From positions 2,909,501-2,973,500 of the forward strand of contig NZ_CP045295.1 of NCBI RefSeq assembly GCF_009363095.1: a stretch of 64,000 nt of DNA. Direction: 5' to 3'. The position numbers and the translations under genes were made by a program. This document shows, in pieces, positions 1-8,395 of this stretch (position 1 is the first letter of the stretch; each line of letters opens with the position of its first letter). The notes under the pieces are model-generated. The model did not search any database and had not been told where the DNA came from. It was given only the letters and a program-made list of their open reading frames with translations. The stretch is from Paenibacillus cellulositrophicus (lineage in GTDB: Bacteria; Bacillota; Bacilli; Paenibacillales; Paenibacillaceae).

Positions 1-98
1 TGGACTCCCGCCGACAGCAGTACCGTCCCATTCCCGGAATAGATGGTTTTCCCCAAAAATTGACCGGGCTCCACACTTTCAATGCCTACATACCTCAT
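1..98 (-). CDS. N-terminus of an HD-GYP/HDIG-type protein (partial)
   Basis: Only the first 32 codons lie in the window; the gene runs off the left edge. The start ATG at 98 follows a GGGGGAA ribosome binding site. The residues read MRYVGIESVEPGQFLGKTIY and continue with a segment ending LLSAGV. This 'V..VxPGxxLgkxIY...GxxLLxxGv' pattern is the usual N-terminal cap of HD-GYP cyclic-di-GMP phosphodiesterase-like proteins. The catalytic HD-GYP domain is not visible, so the call rests on the cap motif alone. Confidence 0.55.
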   Translation of the reverse strand, partial: MRYVGIESVEPGQFLGKTIYSGNGTVLLSAGV

Positions 99-120
99 GA
101 ACGTTCCCCCGATTGGTTAC

Positions 121-1896
121 TTAATCGGCCCATCCCTTTCTTTCGGGCAGGGAGTTCTCCAGGGTCAAGAGATGGCGCTTGATCTCCATCCCTCCGCCAT
201 ATCCTACGAGACTTCCGTCAGCGCCGATCACCCGGTGACACGGGACGATCAGCGGTACGGGATTTTTGTTGTTGGCACCGCCGACGGCACGGACGGCCTT
301 CGGTCTGCCAATCGCATTTGCGATATCTGCATAGGATCGGATCTCTCCATAAGGAATATCGGCAAGCGAGCTCCAAACCTGAAGCTGGAACGGCGTTCCC
401 CGCATATCCAGCTGCACGTCGAACGTCTTGCGTTCCCCGGCAAAGTACTCACCCAGCTGGCGCTTCGCCTCTGCCAAACGGTCGTCATCCTGAACGAAAT
501 CACCGCCGCCGCACCAGGTGCGGGACCATTTCTGGAGAACCGCCTCCTTGACGTTAAACGGTCCGAACTCGATCAGGCACAGCCCTTTCTCCGTTGCGCA
601 CAGCGTCAACGGGCCGATCGGAGAAATCATCTCCGAATAATAGACCGTTTCCTTCTCGCCTCCCAGACCGGGAGAAAAATCATCCGCAGCCATTTCGGCA
701 TCTGCGGGTTGTCCGCTTCCAGCGGGCTGAAGCTTTTCCTGCGCTTCGCTCATCATGTCTATCACCTTCTCGTCTTGTTCTGAAGCCAGACCTTTATTCA
801 GCCAATTCAAAGCTTCTTCCCCTCCTATCCGGCCCAAAGACCACGCTGCGGCACCCCGCAGTTCCGGTCTTGGGTCTTCCAGCAGCACCCGGCCGAGGCG
901 GGGCACCGCCGATGTATCCTTGAAGTTGCCGAGCGCAATCACGGCGTTGCGCTGAATCGGCTTGCGGCCGCGCCAGGCGGCTGCGCTTTCCCCAAACTTC
1001 TCCTTGAACTCCTTATTGCTCAAATCCAGAATAGGCAGCAGCAGCGGCTTGTCCTTCTCGGGATCCGGCAGCAAATATTCATGATGCGTCCAGTTCTTCC
1101 CCTTGTTCTTTGGACAGATGACCTGGCAGGTATCGCATCCATACAGCCGGTTGCCGATCTTGCGCATCACCTCGTCCTCCAGAAAGCCCTTGGTCTGGGT
1201 CAAAAAGGAGATGCACCGCTGCGCATTGAGCTGGCCGGGGCCGACCAGCGCTCCCGTCGGGCATGCGTCGATGCACATCGTGCAGTCGCCGCAGTCCTCC
1301 GTGACGGGCGTATCCGGCGGAAACGGAATGTTGGTCACCATCTCCCCGAGATAGATCCATGAACCCCATTTGGGCGAAATGATGCAGCAGTTCTTCGCGC
1401 TGAAGCCGATGCCGGCCCGCTCCGAAACCGCCCGGTCCACCAATGCCCCGGTATCCACCATGCTCTCCATCACCGCATCCGGCACCCGCTCCCGGATAAA
1501 CGCCTCAAGCTTGCCCATAGCGTCCCGCAGCACCTGATGGTAATCCCGCCCCCATGCCGAACGGGCGAGGATCCCCCGGTATTGTCCAGGCACCTGCTTG
1601 GGCTTGTGTTCCATTTTGGATGGATAGGCTACGGCGATAGCAATGAGAGAGGCGGGCTGTGCATCGGGGAGTGCCGGGGTGACGCGTTTGTCCAGATCCG
1701 GCTCTTCAAAGCCGGATTCGTAACCAAGCTTGCGGTGGTTCTCGAGAATTGATTTCAGAGAGACAAACGGGTCAGCCGAAGCAAAACCGATATCGTCAAT
1801 GCCGAACCCGGCCGCCGCCTCTTTAATGTCCTGTTTCAGCTGCTCCCACGGCGAAGCCGAAGGAGCGTACGCAGCCTGTGGTTTACTTGATGTCAT
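121..1896 (-). CDS. queG: Fusion: epoxyqueuosine reductase QueG + methylated-DNA-protein cysteine methyltransferase (Ogt/MGMT)
   Basis: One uninterrupted frame of 591 aa encodes two enzymes. The N-terminal ~390 residues are QueG, the cobalamin/Fe-S enzyme that reduces epoxyqueuosine to queuosine in tRNA. They carry the ferredoxin-like clusters CGDCTMCIDACP and CDTCQVICPKN, followed by a short HEAT-like tail (RGAAAWSLGRIGG). After a linker of about 20 residues rich in Ala, Asp and Gly, residues ~415-585 are a complete O6-alkylguanine-DNA alkyltransferase with the VPCHRVIG active site (Cys ~553) and a downstream GYGGG loop. The start at 1896 is preceded by AAAGGAGG at a long spacing; an upstream ATG at 1935 in the same frame is possible. 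The gene lies 45 bp after lepB on the same strand. QueG and Ogt are normally separate proteins, so this is a tRNA-modification plus DNA-repair fusion. Confidence 0.9.
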   Translation of the reverse strand: MTSSKPQAAYAPSASPWEQLKQDIKEAAAGFGIDDIGFASADPFVSLKSILENHRKLGYESGFEEPDLDKRVTPALPDAQPASLIAIAVAYPSKMEHKPKQVPGQYRGILARSAWGRDYHQVLRDAMGKLEAFIRERVPDAVMESMVDTGALVDRAVSERAGIGFSAKNCCIISPKWGSWIYLGEMVTNIPFPPDTPVTEDCGDCTMCIDACPTGALVGPGQLNAQRCISFLTQTKGFLEDEVMRKIGNRLYGCDTCQVICPKNKGKNWTHHEYLLPDPEKDKPLLLPILDLSNKEFKEKFGESAAAWRGRKPIQRNAVIALGNFKDTSAVPRLGRVLLEDPRPELRGAAAWSLGRIGGEEALNWLNKGLASEQDEKVIDMMSEAQEKLQPAGSGQPADAEMAADDFSPGLGGEKETVYYSEMISPIGPLTLCATEKGLCLIEFGPFNVKEAVLQKWSRTWCGGGDFVQDDDRLAEAKRQLGEYFAGERKTFDVQLDMRGTPFQLQVWSSLADIPYGEIRSYADIANAIGRPKAVRAVGGANNKNPVPLIVPCHRVIGADGSLVGYGGGMEIKRHLLTLENSLPERKGWAD

Positions 1897-1941
1897 TTCT
1901 CCTTGCGGCCTCCTTTCCGTTAAGAGTCGTTCCATAATGTC

Positions 1942-2547
1942 TTACAGCGATCTCGCTTTGGACAACGGCCAGAAAATAAATTCGGCCCGCCCCACGATGG
2001 CGCTCGCTTCCACGCTGCCGAAGGAACGGCTGTCCCGGCTTGCGCCGGCATGCCGGTTGTCCCCCATCACAAAATAGTGATCCTTGTCCAGCTTGACCGG
2101 GCCGAAATCCGCATCCTGAATTTCCACCTCGGTGTAAGGCTCGCTCTGCTCCTTACCGTTCACGTACAGCTTGTGGCTCTTCACTTCCACGGTGTCACCC
2201 GGCACGCCGATGATCCGCTTCACCAGAAATTCCTTTTTCTCCGGACCGTTGCTCGGGTCGCGAAGCACGACGACCTCGCCATGCTTCGGTGCGGTAAAAT
2301 CATATACGATCTTATCGACAAACAGCCGTTCCTGCTCTACCAGCGTCGGCTGCATCGACTGCCCGCGGACCATGGACAGGTTAAAAACGAATAAATTCAG
2401 CAGCATCATAATGACAAATGCGATAACCAGTGTTTTGGCCCAGTCCCAAAATTCAGACAGCCAGCCGCGCTTGCCTGCCTGCTCTCCCGGCGTTGTAACC
2501 GGAACCGGCTCGGGGCGGCCTTGCTCACGCTGATCGACTTGATTCAT
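1942..2547 (-). CDS. lepB: Signal peptidase I
   Basis: A 201-aa type I signal peptidase (SipS-like, S26 family) that cleaves signal peptides on the outer face of the membrane. One N-terminal membrane anchor (LVIAFVIMMLLNLFVFN) is followed by the catalytic Ser motif VRGQSMQPTL, the Lys box with VKRIIGVPGD, and the C-terminal GDNRHAGASRDSRSFG box. The length fits short Gram-positive SPases. The start at 2547 has a GAGGTG ribosome binding site; upstream in-frame ATGs lack one. The gene is followed closely by the queG-ogt fusion and may be co-transcribed with it. Confidence 0.95.
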   Translation of the reverse strand: MNQVDQREQGRPEPVPVTTPGEQAGKRGWLSEFWDWAKTLVIAFVIMMLLNLFVFNLSMVRGQSMQPTLVEQERLFVDKIVYDFTAPKHGEVVVLRDPSNGPEKKEFLVKRIIGVPGDTVEVKSHKLYVNGKEQSEPYTEVEIQDADFGPVKLDKDHYFVMGDNRHAGASRDSRSFGSVEASAIVGRAEFIFWPLSKARSL

Positions 2548-2589
2548 GCTACACCTCATTTTTATGACAAATTCCCATATATACAGAAA

Positions 2590-2630
2590 AGCATATCTTC
2601 GGGCCTTTTGCAACGGCGCGTAGATATGCT
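2590..2630 (-). terminator. Hairpin after the GNAT gene
   Basis: A perfect 9-bp stem (AGCATATCT / AGATATGCT) with a GC-rich loop is followed on the minus strand by TTTTCTG. It lies between the GNAT gene and lepB and probably separates their transcripts, although the T-tract is short. Confidence 0.5.
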
Positions 2631-2702
2631 CAAGTATAGTAAATATTGCTTATTCACGATATGGATGTACGTTTTCTCCATAATACCAAAGGGTCGTTAT
2701 CT

Positions 2703-3128
2703 CTATTGCGGCGCGACAATGCTGAGTTTCTGGAATGCCTGCAGCACCTTGTTGGCCCCGTAGCCCATCGCCTCATACAGAGGCATCGCGGCCTTGTTAT
2801 GCTCGTCTCCTGCAATCATAATTCCGCTGACCTTACGCTGCTGGAACCGGCCTTCCATCATGGTGACCAGTGCCTTGCCAATTCCCTTGCGGCGGTAATC
2901 CGGATGGATGGCAATACGATAGTAGAAGCCGTGGTTATGCTCGATCGTGCCGATCAAGGCACCGACGATCTGTTCATCCTCTTCTGCAACCACAATCAGG
3001 TCGGAATCCCAGTAGAGCTGCCTGGAGAAAGGTTCGATCGTATTGTCGTAGCATTCTTCGGATAACGCGATTTGCAGCAGCTCGTTGACACGAGTCGCAT
3101 CACTTAACTGAAAGGAACGAACATGCAT
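2703..3128 (-). CDS. GNAT-family N-acetyltransferase
   Basis: A 141-aa single-domain acetyltransferase of the GNAT fold. The acetyl-CoA-binding segment IHPDYRRKGIGKALV matches motif A (R/Q-x-x-G-x-G/A), and the C-terminal PLYEAMGYG is the usual motif B ending. The start has a GGGAGA ribosome binding site 8 nt upstream. The substrate cannot be read from sequence; RimI-like protein or small-molecule acetylation are both possible. It is transcribed divergently from sodA across a 611-bp regulatory region. Confidence 0.85.
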   Translation of the reverse strand: MHVRSFQLSDATRVNELLQIALSEECYDNTIEPFSRQLYWDSDLIVVAEEDEQIVGALIGTIEHNHGFYYRIAIHPDYRRKGIGKALVTMMEGRFQQRKVSGIMIAGDEHNKAAMPLYEAMGYGANKVLQAFQKLSIVAPQ

Positions 3129-3290
3129 GTTTAAATCTCCCTTTTCGTTAGCTTTATAGGATTAAGGGGATTTTCAGGGAAAACAAAAAAACCCTCTAAT
3201 CCAAGGTATAGTATTACGACAAAAACCGTGAAAATCCTTCTTTATCATCCATTAAACCATAGTTTACTTTAAAAAACACGCGTTTTCTTT

Positions 3291-3318
3291 TGAAAGCGCT
3301 TTATGGCAAGCGTTTTCA
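3291..3318. promoter_or_regulatory. Two adjacent cre-like (CcpA) sites
   Basis: TGAAAGCGCTTTAT at 3291-3304 and, on the opposite strand, TGAAAACGCTTGCC at 3305-3318 each match the catabolite-responsive consensus TGWAARCGYTWNCW with one mismatch. They abut head to head directly upstream of a predicted -35 box at 3319. This placement resembles activating cre sites but could also serve the divergent GNAT gene. Confidence 0.5.
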
Positions 3319-3347
3319 TTCTATCATCTGTAAATTTCCCATATAAT
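3319..3347 (+). promoter_or_regulatory. Predicted sigma-A promoter next to the cre-like pair
   Basis: A perfect -10 TATAAT at 3342-3347 lies 17 nt from a weak -35 TTCTAT at 3319-3324. The weak -35 box with cre-like sites immediately upstream would suit an activator-dependent promoter. Its transcript would run toward the small frame at 3397 and sodA. Confidence 0.45.
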
Positions 3348-3396
3348 GGACTAGTTTTGCGGCATAATCCTTCGGGATTTGGGTAAAGGATAACAA

Positions 3397-3576
3397 ATGC
3401 GTCTTTCGGCGTACCTACACGAAATCCAAAAAAGTTTTTTTCTCGCGATGAAAGAATGGCTCCGCCCGCCTGGATCCTTTGAGGTTCCCACAGGAAAAGT
3501 CTGCGGTCAAGTCCGTTCCAATACAGCTGGCAAGCCCGCCTCAGGATTAATTCGACTTTGTAAACATAAATGTTGA
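3397..3576 (+). CDS. Possible small protein, 59 aa
   Basis: An ATG at 3397 follows AAAGGATAACAA, a well-placed ribosome binding site, and lies about 45 nt after a TATAAT promoter. The 59-residue product begins MRLSAYLHEIQKSFFLAM and ends in a Cys/Lys-rich tail. I recognise no domain or signal peptide. The stop codon overlaps the predicted sodA -35 box. It could be a real small protein, a leader frame upstream of sodA, or chance. Confidence 0.3.
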   Translation: MRLSAYLHEIQKSFFLAMKEWLRPPGSFEVPTGKVCGQVRSNTAGKPASGLIRLCKHKC

Positions 3577-3601
3577 TTTAATCGAAAAAATACGGTTTAA
3601 T
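3573..3601 (+). promoter_or_regulatory. Predicted sodA promoter
   Basis: TTGATT at 3573-3578 and TTTAAT at 3596-3601 are separated by 17 nt and lie about 140 nt upstream of the sodA start. Confidence 0.45.
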
Positions 3602-3739
3602 AGAAATGGAATCACGTTCCATGCTACATACTTATGCCGATAAAGGGCTCTTTTGGACAACAAAAGCGTTCCTTTATTCATATGAATCAGCCACCTGCGT
3701 TGATTCTACCCAAAAAAACATTAACAGGAGGTATTTATT

Positions 3740-4357
3740 ATGGCATTTCAATTACCACCACTTCCATACCCGAATGATGCGCTCGAGCCGCACATCGACG
3801 CTCAAACGATGGAAATCCATCACGACCGTCACCATAACACTTATGTAACGAACCTGAACGCGGCTCTGGAAAATGCTCCTGAACTGCAAAACAAAAGCCT
3901 TGAAGAGCTGATCTCCAACCTGGACAGCGTACCTGAGAACATCCGTACAGCCGTTCGCAACAACGGCGGCGGACACGCTAACCACTCCCTCTTCTGGGAA
4001 ATCATCGCCCCTAAAGGCGGAGACAAGCCAAACGGCCTTCTGGCTCAAGCGATCGACAGCGAGCTTGGCGGCTTGGACAAATTCAAGGAAGAATTCACCA
4101 AAGCGGCTACAACCCGTTTCGGCAGCGGCTGGGCTTGGCTCGTCGTAGACAAGAACGGCAAACTGGCTGTAACAAGCACGCCTAACCAAGACAACCCGCT
4201 GATGGAAGGTCAAACACCGGTCCTCGGTCTGGACGTTTGGGAGCATGCTTACTACCTGAAATACCAAAACAAACGCCCTGACTACATCGCAGCGTTCTGG
4301 AACGTTCTGAACTGGGATGTTGTCAGCAAACGTTACCAGGAAATCGTACAGCCGTAA
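3740..4357 (+). CDS. sodA: Superoxide dismutase [Mn]
   Basis: A 205-aa cytoplasmic Mn/Fe-family superoxide dismutase converting superoxide to hydrogen peroxide and oxygen. The four metal ligands are visible as His27 (in EIHHDRHH), His83 (in [11 protein letters not shown]), Asp166 and His170 (in DVWEHAYY). The Gly-Gly run before His83 and the Gln in TPNQDNP favour manganese. The start follows ACAGGAGG. A promoter candidate lies 140 nt upstream and a strong terminator follows, so the gene looks monocistronic. Confidence 0.97.
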   Translation: MAFQLPPLPYPNDALEPHIDAQTMEIHHDRHHNTYVTNLNAALENAPELQNKSLEELISNLDSVPENIRTAVRNNGGGHANHSLFWEIIAPKGGDKPNGLLAQAIDSELGGLDKFKEEFTKAATTRFGSGWAWLVVDKNGKLAVTSTPNQDNPLMEGQTPVLGLDVWEHAYYLKYQNKRPDYIAAFWNVLNWDVVSKRYQEIVQP

Positions 4358-4376
4358 GCTGTACCTTCCCGGAAAT

Positions 4377-4433
4377 AAAGGGGCTGCCCCCAAAGAACTG
4401 CTTTGCAGTTTCTTTGACGGGCAGCCCCTTTTG
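4377..4433 (+). terminator. sodA terminator
   Basis: A 13-bp stem AAAGGGGCTGCCC / GGGCAGCCCCTTT, with an inner hairpin in the loop, ends in TTTTG just after the sodA stop. Confidence 0.85.
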
Positions 4434-4499
4434 CTTGTCTCTCAGCGAGATGATTCCCGGCTGCCGAGAATAGCACGCTTTGGTTAACATTTTAAACGA

Positions 4500-5681
4500 T
4501 TAATCGGATGAATGTTGGAAATAGTTCTGTAAAATTTTTAAAAACACATTGGGAAAGGCGTAATGCTGCATATCCCGCTCATCGATCCATCGGTACTCTG
4601 TCTGGACGGACGGCTCGCTGCTGTCCCCGGCCGCGTACATTGCCTTCAGCTCGGCTGCCTGCGGCAGGTCCTCTTCGCGGCAGCGGTAGACCTGCAGGTT
4701 CCAGTGAATATGGCTGAAGGTATGCTCCGCGTCCGTTAAATGCGCGATCGGCCGCGCAGCGATGCCTTCCTCGAGCAGCGCCCCGGCGAGGATATCCATC
4801 GCCGGCTCGTCCGGCAGACGCCCGCTGCGCGCCGCCGGCGTCTGCAAATGCGGCAGCTCCCACATGCGGGCGAGCAGCCCTTCCTGCGGACGCTGGCGGA
4901 TCAGAACGCGGCCGCTATGATCGCCGCGGCCCTCCACGAGGGCCACCACCCGATACTCGGGCCGCGGCGGCTTCGCCTTGGTCTTGACCGGCAGCTGCTC
5001 CTCCTTGCCTTCCTGCCTGGCGGAGCAGTGCTCCATCACCGGGCAGGTGAGGCAGTGCGGCGACTTGGGTGTGCACACCAAGGCGCCCAGCTCCATGAGC
5101 GCCTGGTTGAAGTCCGATGCCCGGCCGTCCGGGATCAGCTCCACGACCAGGCTTTCCATAAAGGCGCGTGTGCTTCCTTTCATGATATCTTCCTCAATCA
5201 GGAAGTATCGCGACAGCACCCGCATCACATTGCCGTCAACGGCCGGCTCCGGCTTGTTGAAGGCAATGCTCAGAATCGCGCCGGCCGTATACGGGCCGAC
5301 CCCCTTCAAGGCGAACACGGACGCCTTGTCGTCCGGCACCATACCGCCGTGCAGTTCCTTCACCTGCCTGGCCGCAGCCTGCAAATTGCGGGCCCTGGAG
5401 TAATACCCCAGGCCTTCCCAGCATTTGAGCACATCTTGCTCAGGGGCATCGGCCAAATCTTCTACCGTCGGAAACCGCTCGATGAACCGGTTGAAGAACG
5501 GAATGACCGTGTCCACCCGCGTTTGCTGCAGCATGATTTCCGACACCCAAATATAGTAGGGATTGCGGTGGCGCCGCCACGGCAAATCCCGTTTATGCTT
5601 GTCGTACCATTCCAGCAGGTTGATGCTGAAATGCCGTTTCTGCTCCATTGAACTTATCGAACTGCTCATGAGGTCCTTCAT
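4500..5681 (-). CDS. mutY: A/G-specific adenine glycosylase
   Basis: A 393-aa MutY that removes adenine mispaired with 8-oxoguanine. Domain order is a HhH-GPD glycosylase with catalytic Glu in SEIMLQQT, the hairpin LKGVGPYTAG and catalytic Asp in VDGNV; then a [4Fe-4S] loop CTPKSPHCLTCPVMEHC (C-x6-C-x2-C-x5-C); then a C-terminal NUDIX-like 8-oxoG recognition domain (from ~residue 240 to the end). An internal ATG at 5669 with AAGGA upstream is an alternative start. The gene is 31 bp downstream of acpS on the same strand. Confidence 0.96.
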   Translation of the reverse strand: MKDLMSSSISSMEQKRHFSINLLEWYDKHKRDLPWRRHRNPYYIWVSEIMLQQTRVDTVIPFFNRFIERFPTVEDLADAPEQDVLKCWEGLGYYSRARNLQAAARQVKELHGGMVPDDKASVFALKGVGPYTAGAILSIAFNKPEPAVDGNVMRVLSRYFLIEEDIMKGSTRAFMESLVVELIPDGRASDFNQALMELGALVCTPKSPHCLTCPVMEHCSARQEGKEEQLPVKTKAKPPRPEYRVVALVEGRGDHSGRVLIRQRPQEGLLARMWELPHLQTPAARSGRLPDEPAMDILAGALLEEGIAARPIAHLTDAEHTFSHIHWNLQVYRCREEDLPQAAELKAMYAAGDSSEPSVQTEYRWIDERDMQHYAFPNVFLKILQNYFQHSSD

Positions 5682-5712
5682 ACCTTTCTGGCTGGCTTGA
5701 TCATGAGCCGGC

Positions 5713-6108
5713 CTATTCCCGCTTCTCTATAACAGCGAAGGCGGAAGCCAGCTCGGTCTGGTGGGAGATCGATAGATGGATTACATATTCCGGCTCGCCC
5801 GGCAGCTCGAGGCGCTCCCAAGCCTGCTCGTTCAGCACCACGACGGGTTTGCCGCTCTCATCGGGAAGCACTTCCATGTCCACAAAGCCGATTACCCCGC
5901 CGATGCCGCAGCCAAAGGCTTTGGAGATAGCCTCCTTGGCGGCGAAGCGCCCGGCGACAAACTCGGTCAGGTTTCCGCCGCGTTTCTTGGCTTCCTCCCT
6001 TTCACGGGCCGTCAGCACCCGCTCCATAAAACGGAAGCCCTGACGGCTGCCGAGAAGCAGCCCAACCCGCTTGATTTCCAGCACATCGTGCCCGATTCCG
6101 TAAATCAA
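5713..6108 (-). CDS. acpS: Holo-[acyl-carrier-protein] synthase
   Basis: AcpS transfers 4'-phosphopantetheine from CoA to acyl carrier protein. The N-terminal IYGIGHDVLEI motif contains the Mg-binding Asp, and RFAAKEAISKAFG contains the catalytic Glu and Lys. I place the start at a TTG at 6108, preceded by AAGGTG, because family members normally begin MIYGIGxD; this gives 131 aa. An upstream ATG at 6135 would add nine residues not typical of the family. The gene sits in the same orientation as mutY. Confidence 0.92.
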   Translation of the reverse strand: MIYGIGHDVLEIKRVGLLLGSRQGFRFMERVLTAREREEAKKRGGNLTEFVAGRFAAKEAISKAFGCGIGGVIGFVDMEVLPDESGKPVVVLNEQAWERLELPGEPEYVIHLSISHQTELASAFAVIEKRE

Positions 6109-6254
6109 TGCCCCGCACCTTCCCTTCCATGACATACAAATCCTATTGTAACAGGTGCACGTCCCAAAAACGAGCCGCTTGTGAATAGGCGGCTTTTACC
6201 AGCTGTTCTTCCTGGAACGATCCCCGGCAATACCTCAAAAGCTGTAGCGCACAC

Positions 6255-6287
6255 GAAAAATGCGGAGCCCTTCGCCGGGCTCCGCAT
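6255..6287 (-). terminator. Terminator of the galactan operon
   Basis: A perfect 11-bp stem ATGCGGAGCCC / GGGCTCCGCAT runs into TTTT on the minus strand, 20 nt after the GH42 stop. Confidence 0.85.
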
Positions 6288-6306
6288 TCCTGTTACCGTC
6301 TACGAT

Positions 6307-8373
6307 TTATATGGTGCTCCGCGCCAGCAGCCGCGCACCGTATCCCTCCAGCTTGATGCTTCCGGCGACGGGCTCGCCGCCAAGCAGATCGCGGTATTCC
6401 CGCTCATCCAGATCCACCTGCTTGTCCTCACCCGTGAAGTTCAGGACAAACACATAGTCCGTGATGCCGTCCGACCTAAGCTGGACCGTAACCCCTTGCG
6501 GAAGCTCGGTATCCAGCACCGGGCTGACACCCGCTTCCCGAATAAGGCGGGCATAGAAATCGCCGTAGAACGGCTCCTTCGCGCGTGAGGCGAGGTAATA
6601 GGCTTTGCCTTGTCCAAACGAATGTACCGTCAGCACCGGACGCCCCGCGTAAAAATCGTCGCCGTACTCCGCCAGCACCTGGGCGCCTTTAGGATGAATC
6701 AGGTCGCACAGGTCGTACAGCTCATAATCGCCTTCGAGGCCCAGGCCGTTGTCCTGGACGGGGATCATCCGATTGAACTCGCCCTCATGCAGGCCGTCGA
6801 TCTCTTCGGACCAGATGCCGAGCGTCTTGCGAAGCGGTCCGGGGAATCCGCCCAGATGGCACAGGTCGCTCTCATTGACGATGCCGGACCAGTAGGTAGC
6901 CACCAAGGTGCCTCCACCGGCCACAAACGCCTCCAGCGCGGCACCGGCTTCCGCCGTGCACAAATACATCATCGGGGCGACGATCAGCTTGTACCTCGAG
7001 AAGTCGTCGCCGGAACCGATGACGTCCACGGGCACGCCCATGTTCCAGAAGGCGCGGTAATGCTGCATCACCGTGCCTTCGTAGTCAATTCCCCGGTTCA
7101 GCGGGCCCTGGGAATCTTTCACGGCCCAGCGGTTGTCCCAATCCGCGATAATGGCCGTCTCCGCCGGCACGCCGGAACCGGTCACCGCGGCGATTTGCTC
7201 CAGCAGGCCGCCCAGCCGGGCTACATCCTGGAACACCCGCGTGTGCTCGTGCCCGGCGTGGTCGACGACGGCGCCGTGAAACTTCTCGCTGGAGCCGCGG
7301 CTCTTGCGCCACTGGAAATACTGCACGGTGTCCGAGCCATGAGCTACGGCCTGCAGCGAGGAGAGCAGATGCATGCCCGGGCGCTTCAGCTTGCTGACCG
7401 GCTGCCAGTTCGTCAGGCTCGGCGTGCTCTCCATCAGCATAAACGGCTGCCCGCCTTTCAGCGAACGAAACAGGTCGTGGTTAAAGGAGAACCAGGATGC
7501 GAGCTTGCCCGGGTCCTGCTTGTCATGCCACGTCGGATAGGCGTCCCAGGAGATGACGTCCAGGATATCCGCGAATTTGCGGTAATCCAGCCCTTCGAAC
7601 CAATCCATCATGTTCGTGGTCGCAGGAAGGTCCGGCCGGATCGCCTTGAGCGGAGCGATTTCCTGTTTGCAGAAGTCCACGGTTTGGTCCGTGACGAACC
7701 TTCTCCAGTCCAGATTGTGGCCGTGGACCATCTTTTCCCCGTGCCCGGCGGGAGATTCGATCTGGGACCAGTCCGTATACGTATGGCTCCAGAACGACGT
7801 CCACCAAGCCTGATTCAAAGCCTCCAGCGATCCGTAACGCGCCTTCAGCCACTCGCGGAACGCTTCCTGGCAGTAATTGCAGTGGCACTCCCCGCCGTAT
7901 TCATTGGAAATATGCCAGCCGATCACGGCCGGATGGTTCGCATACCGCTCCGCCAGCTTCGTATTGATGATCCGGGTCTTCTCCCGGTATACGGGCGAAG
8001 AATAGCAGTGGTTATGGCGCCCGCCATGCAGATTGCGCACCCGGTTCTCCCCTACGCGCAGCACTTCGGGATACTTTTGCGACATCCATGCAGGCCTTGC
8101 GCCGCTGGGGGTTGCCAGCCATGCATAAATTCCGTTTGCGGCAAACCGGTCCAGCACCTGGTCGAGCCAATCGAACGTAAATACGCCTTCCTCCGGCTCC
8201 AGCGCAGCCCAGGCAAAAATGCCGATGGCCATCACGTTGCATTTGGCCAGCTTCATCAGCCGGATGTCCTCTTCAAGCACTTCCGGATTATGCTGCCATT
8301 GGTCCGGGTTATAGTCAGCCCCATGCATGAATCCTGAAATTTGTGGGCTGATCGGTGGATAGGATTTTTTCAT
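6307..8373 (-). CDS. GH42 beta-galactosidase
   Basis: A 688-aa glycoside hydrolase family 42 enzyme that releases galactose from beta-galactosides. It begins with a (beta/alpha)8 barrel containing GADYNPDQW and the acid/base Glu in ISNEYGGECHC. The Cys cluster that binds zinc in family members is visible as CHCNYC, and the nucleophile Glu lies in LMESTPS. A trimerisation domain and a short C-terminal beta domain follow. There is no signal peptide, so it should be cytoplasmic. The start at 8373 carries MKKSYPP; an upstream ATG at 8439 would overlap the GH53 gene. It is the last gene of the permease-GH53-GH42 operon and would hydrolyse imported galacto-oligosaccharides. Confidence 0.95.
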   Translation of the reverse strand: MKKSYPPISPQISGFMHGADYNPDQWQHNPEVLEEDIRLMKLAKCNVMAIGIFAWAALEPEEGVFTFDWLDQVLDRFAANGIYAWLATPSGARPAWMSQKYPEVLRVGENRVRNLHGGRHNHCYSSPVYREKTRIINTKLAERYANHPAVIGWHISNEYGGECHCNYCQEAFREWLKARYGSLEALNQAWWTSFWSHTYTDWSQIESPAGHGEKMVHGHNLDWRRFVTDQTVDFCKQEIAPLKAIRPDLPATTNMMDWFEGLDYRKFADILDVISWDAYPTWHDKQDPGKLASWFSFNHDLFRSLKGGQPFMLMESTPSLTNWQPVSKLKRPGMHLLSSLQAVAHGSDTVQYFQWRKSRGSSEKFHGAVVDHAGHEHTRVFQDVARLGGLLEQIAAVTGSGVPAETAIIADWDNRWAVKDSQGPLNRGIDYEGTVMQHYRAFWNMGVPVDVIGSGDDFSRYKLIVAPMMYLCTAEAGAALEAFVAGGGTLVATYWSGIVNESDLCHLGGFPGPLRKTLGIWSEEIDGLHEGEFNRMIPVQDNGLGLEGDYELYDLCDLIHPKGAQVLAEYGDDFYAGRPVLTVHSFGQGKAYYLASRAKEPFYGDFYARLIREAGVSPVLDTELPQGVTVQLRSDGITDYVFVLNFTGEDKQVDLDEREYRDLLGGEPVAGSIKLEGYGARLLARSTI

Positions 8374-8395
8374 ATGAATACAAGCCTCTTTTCTG

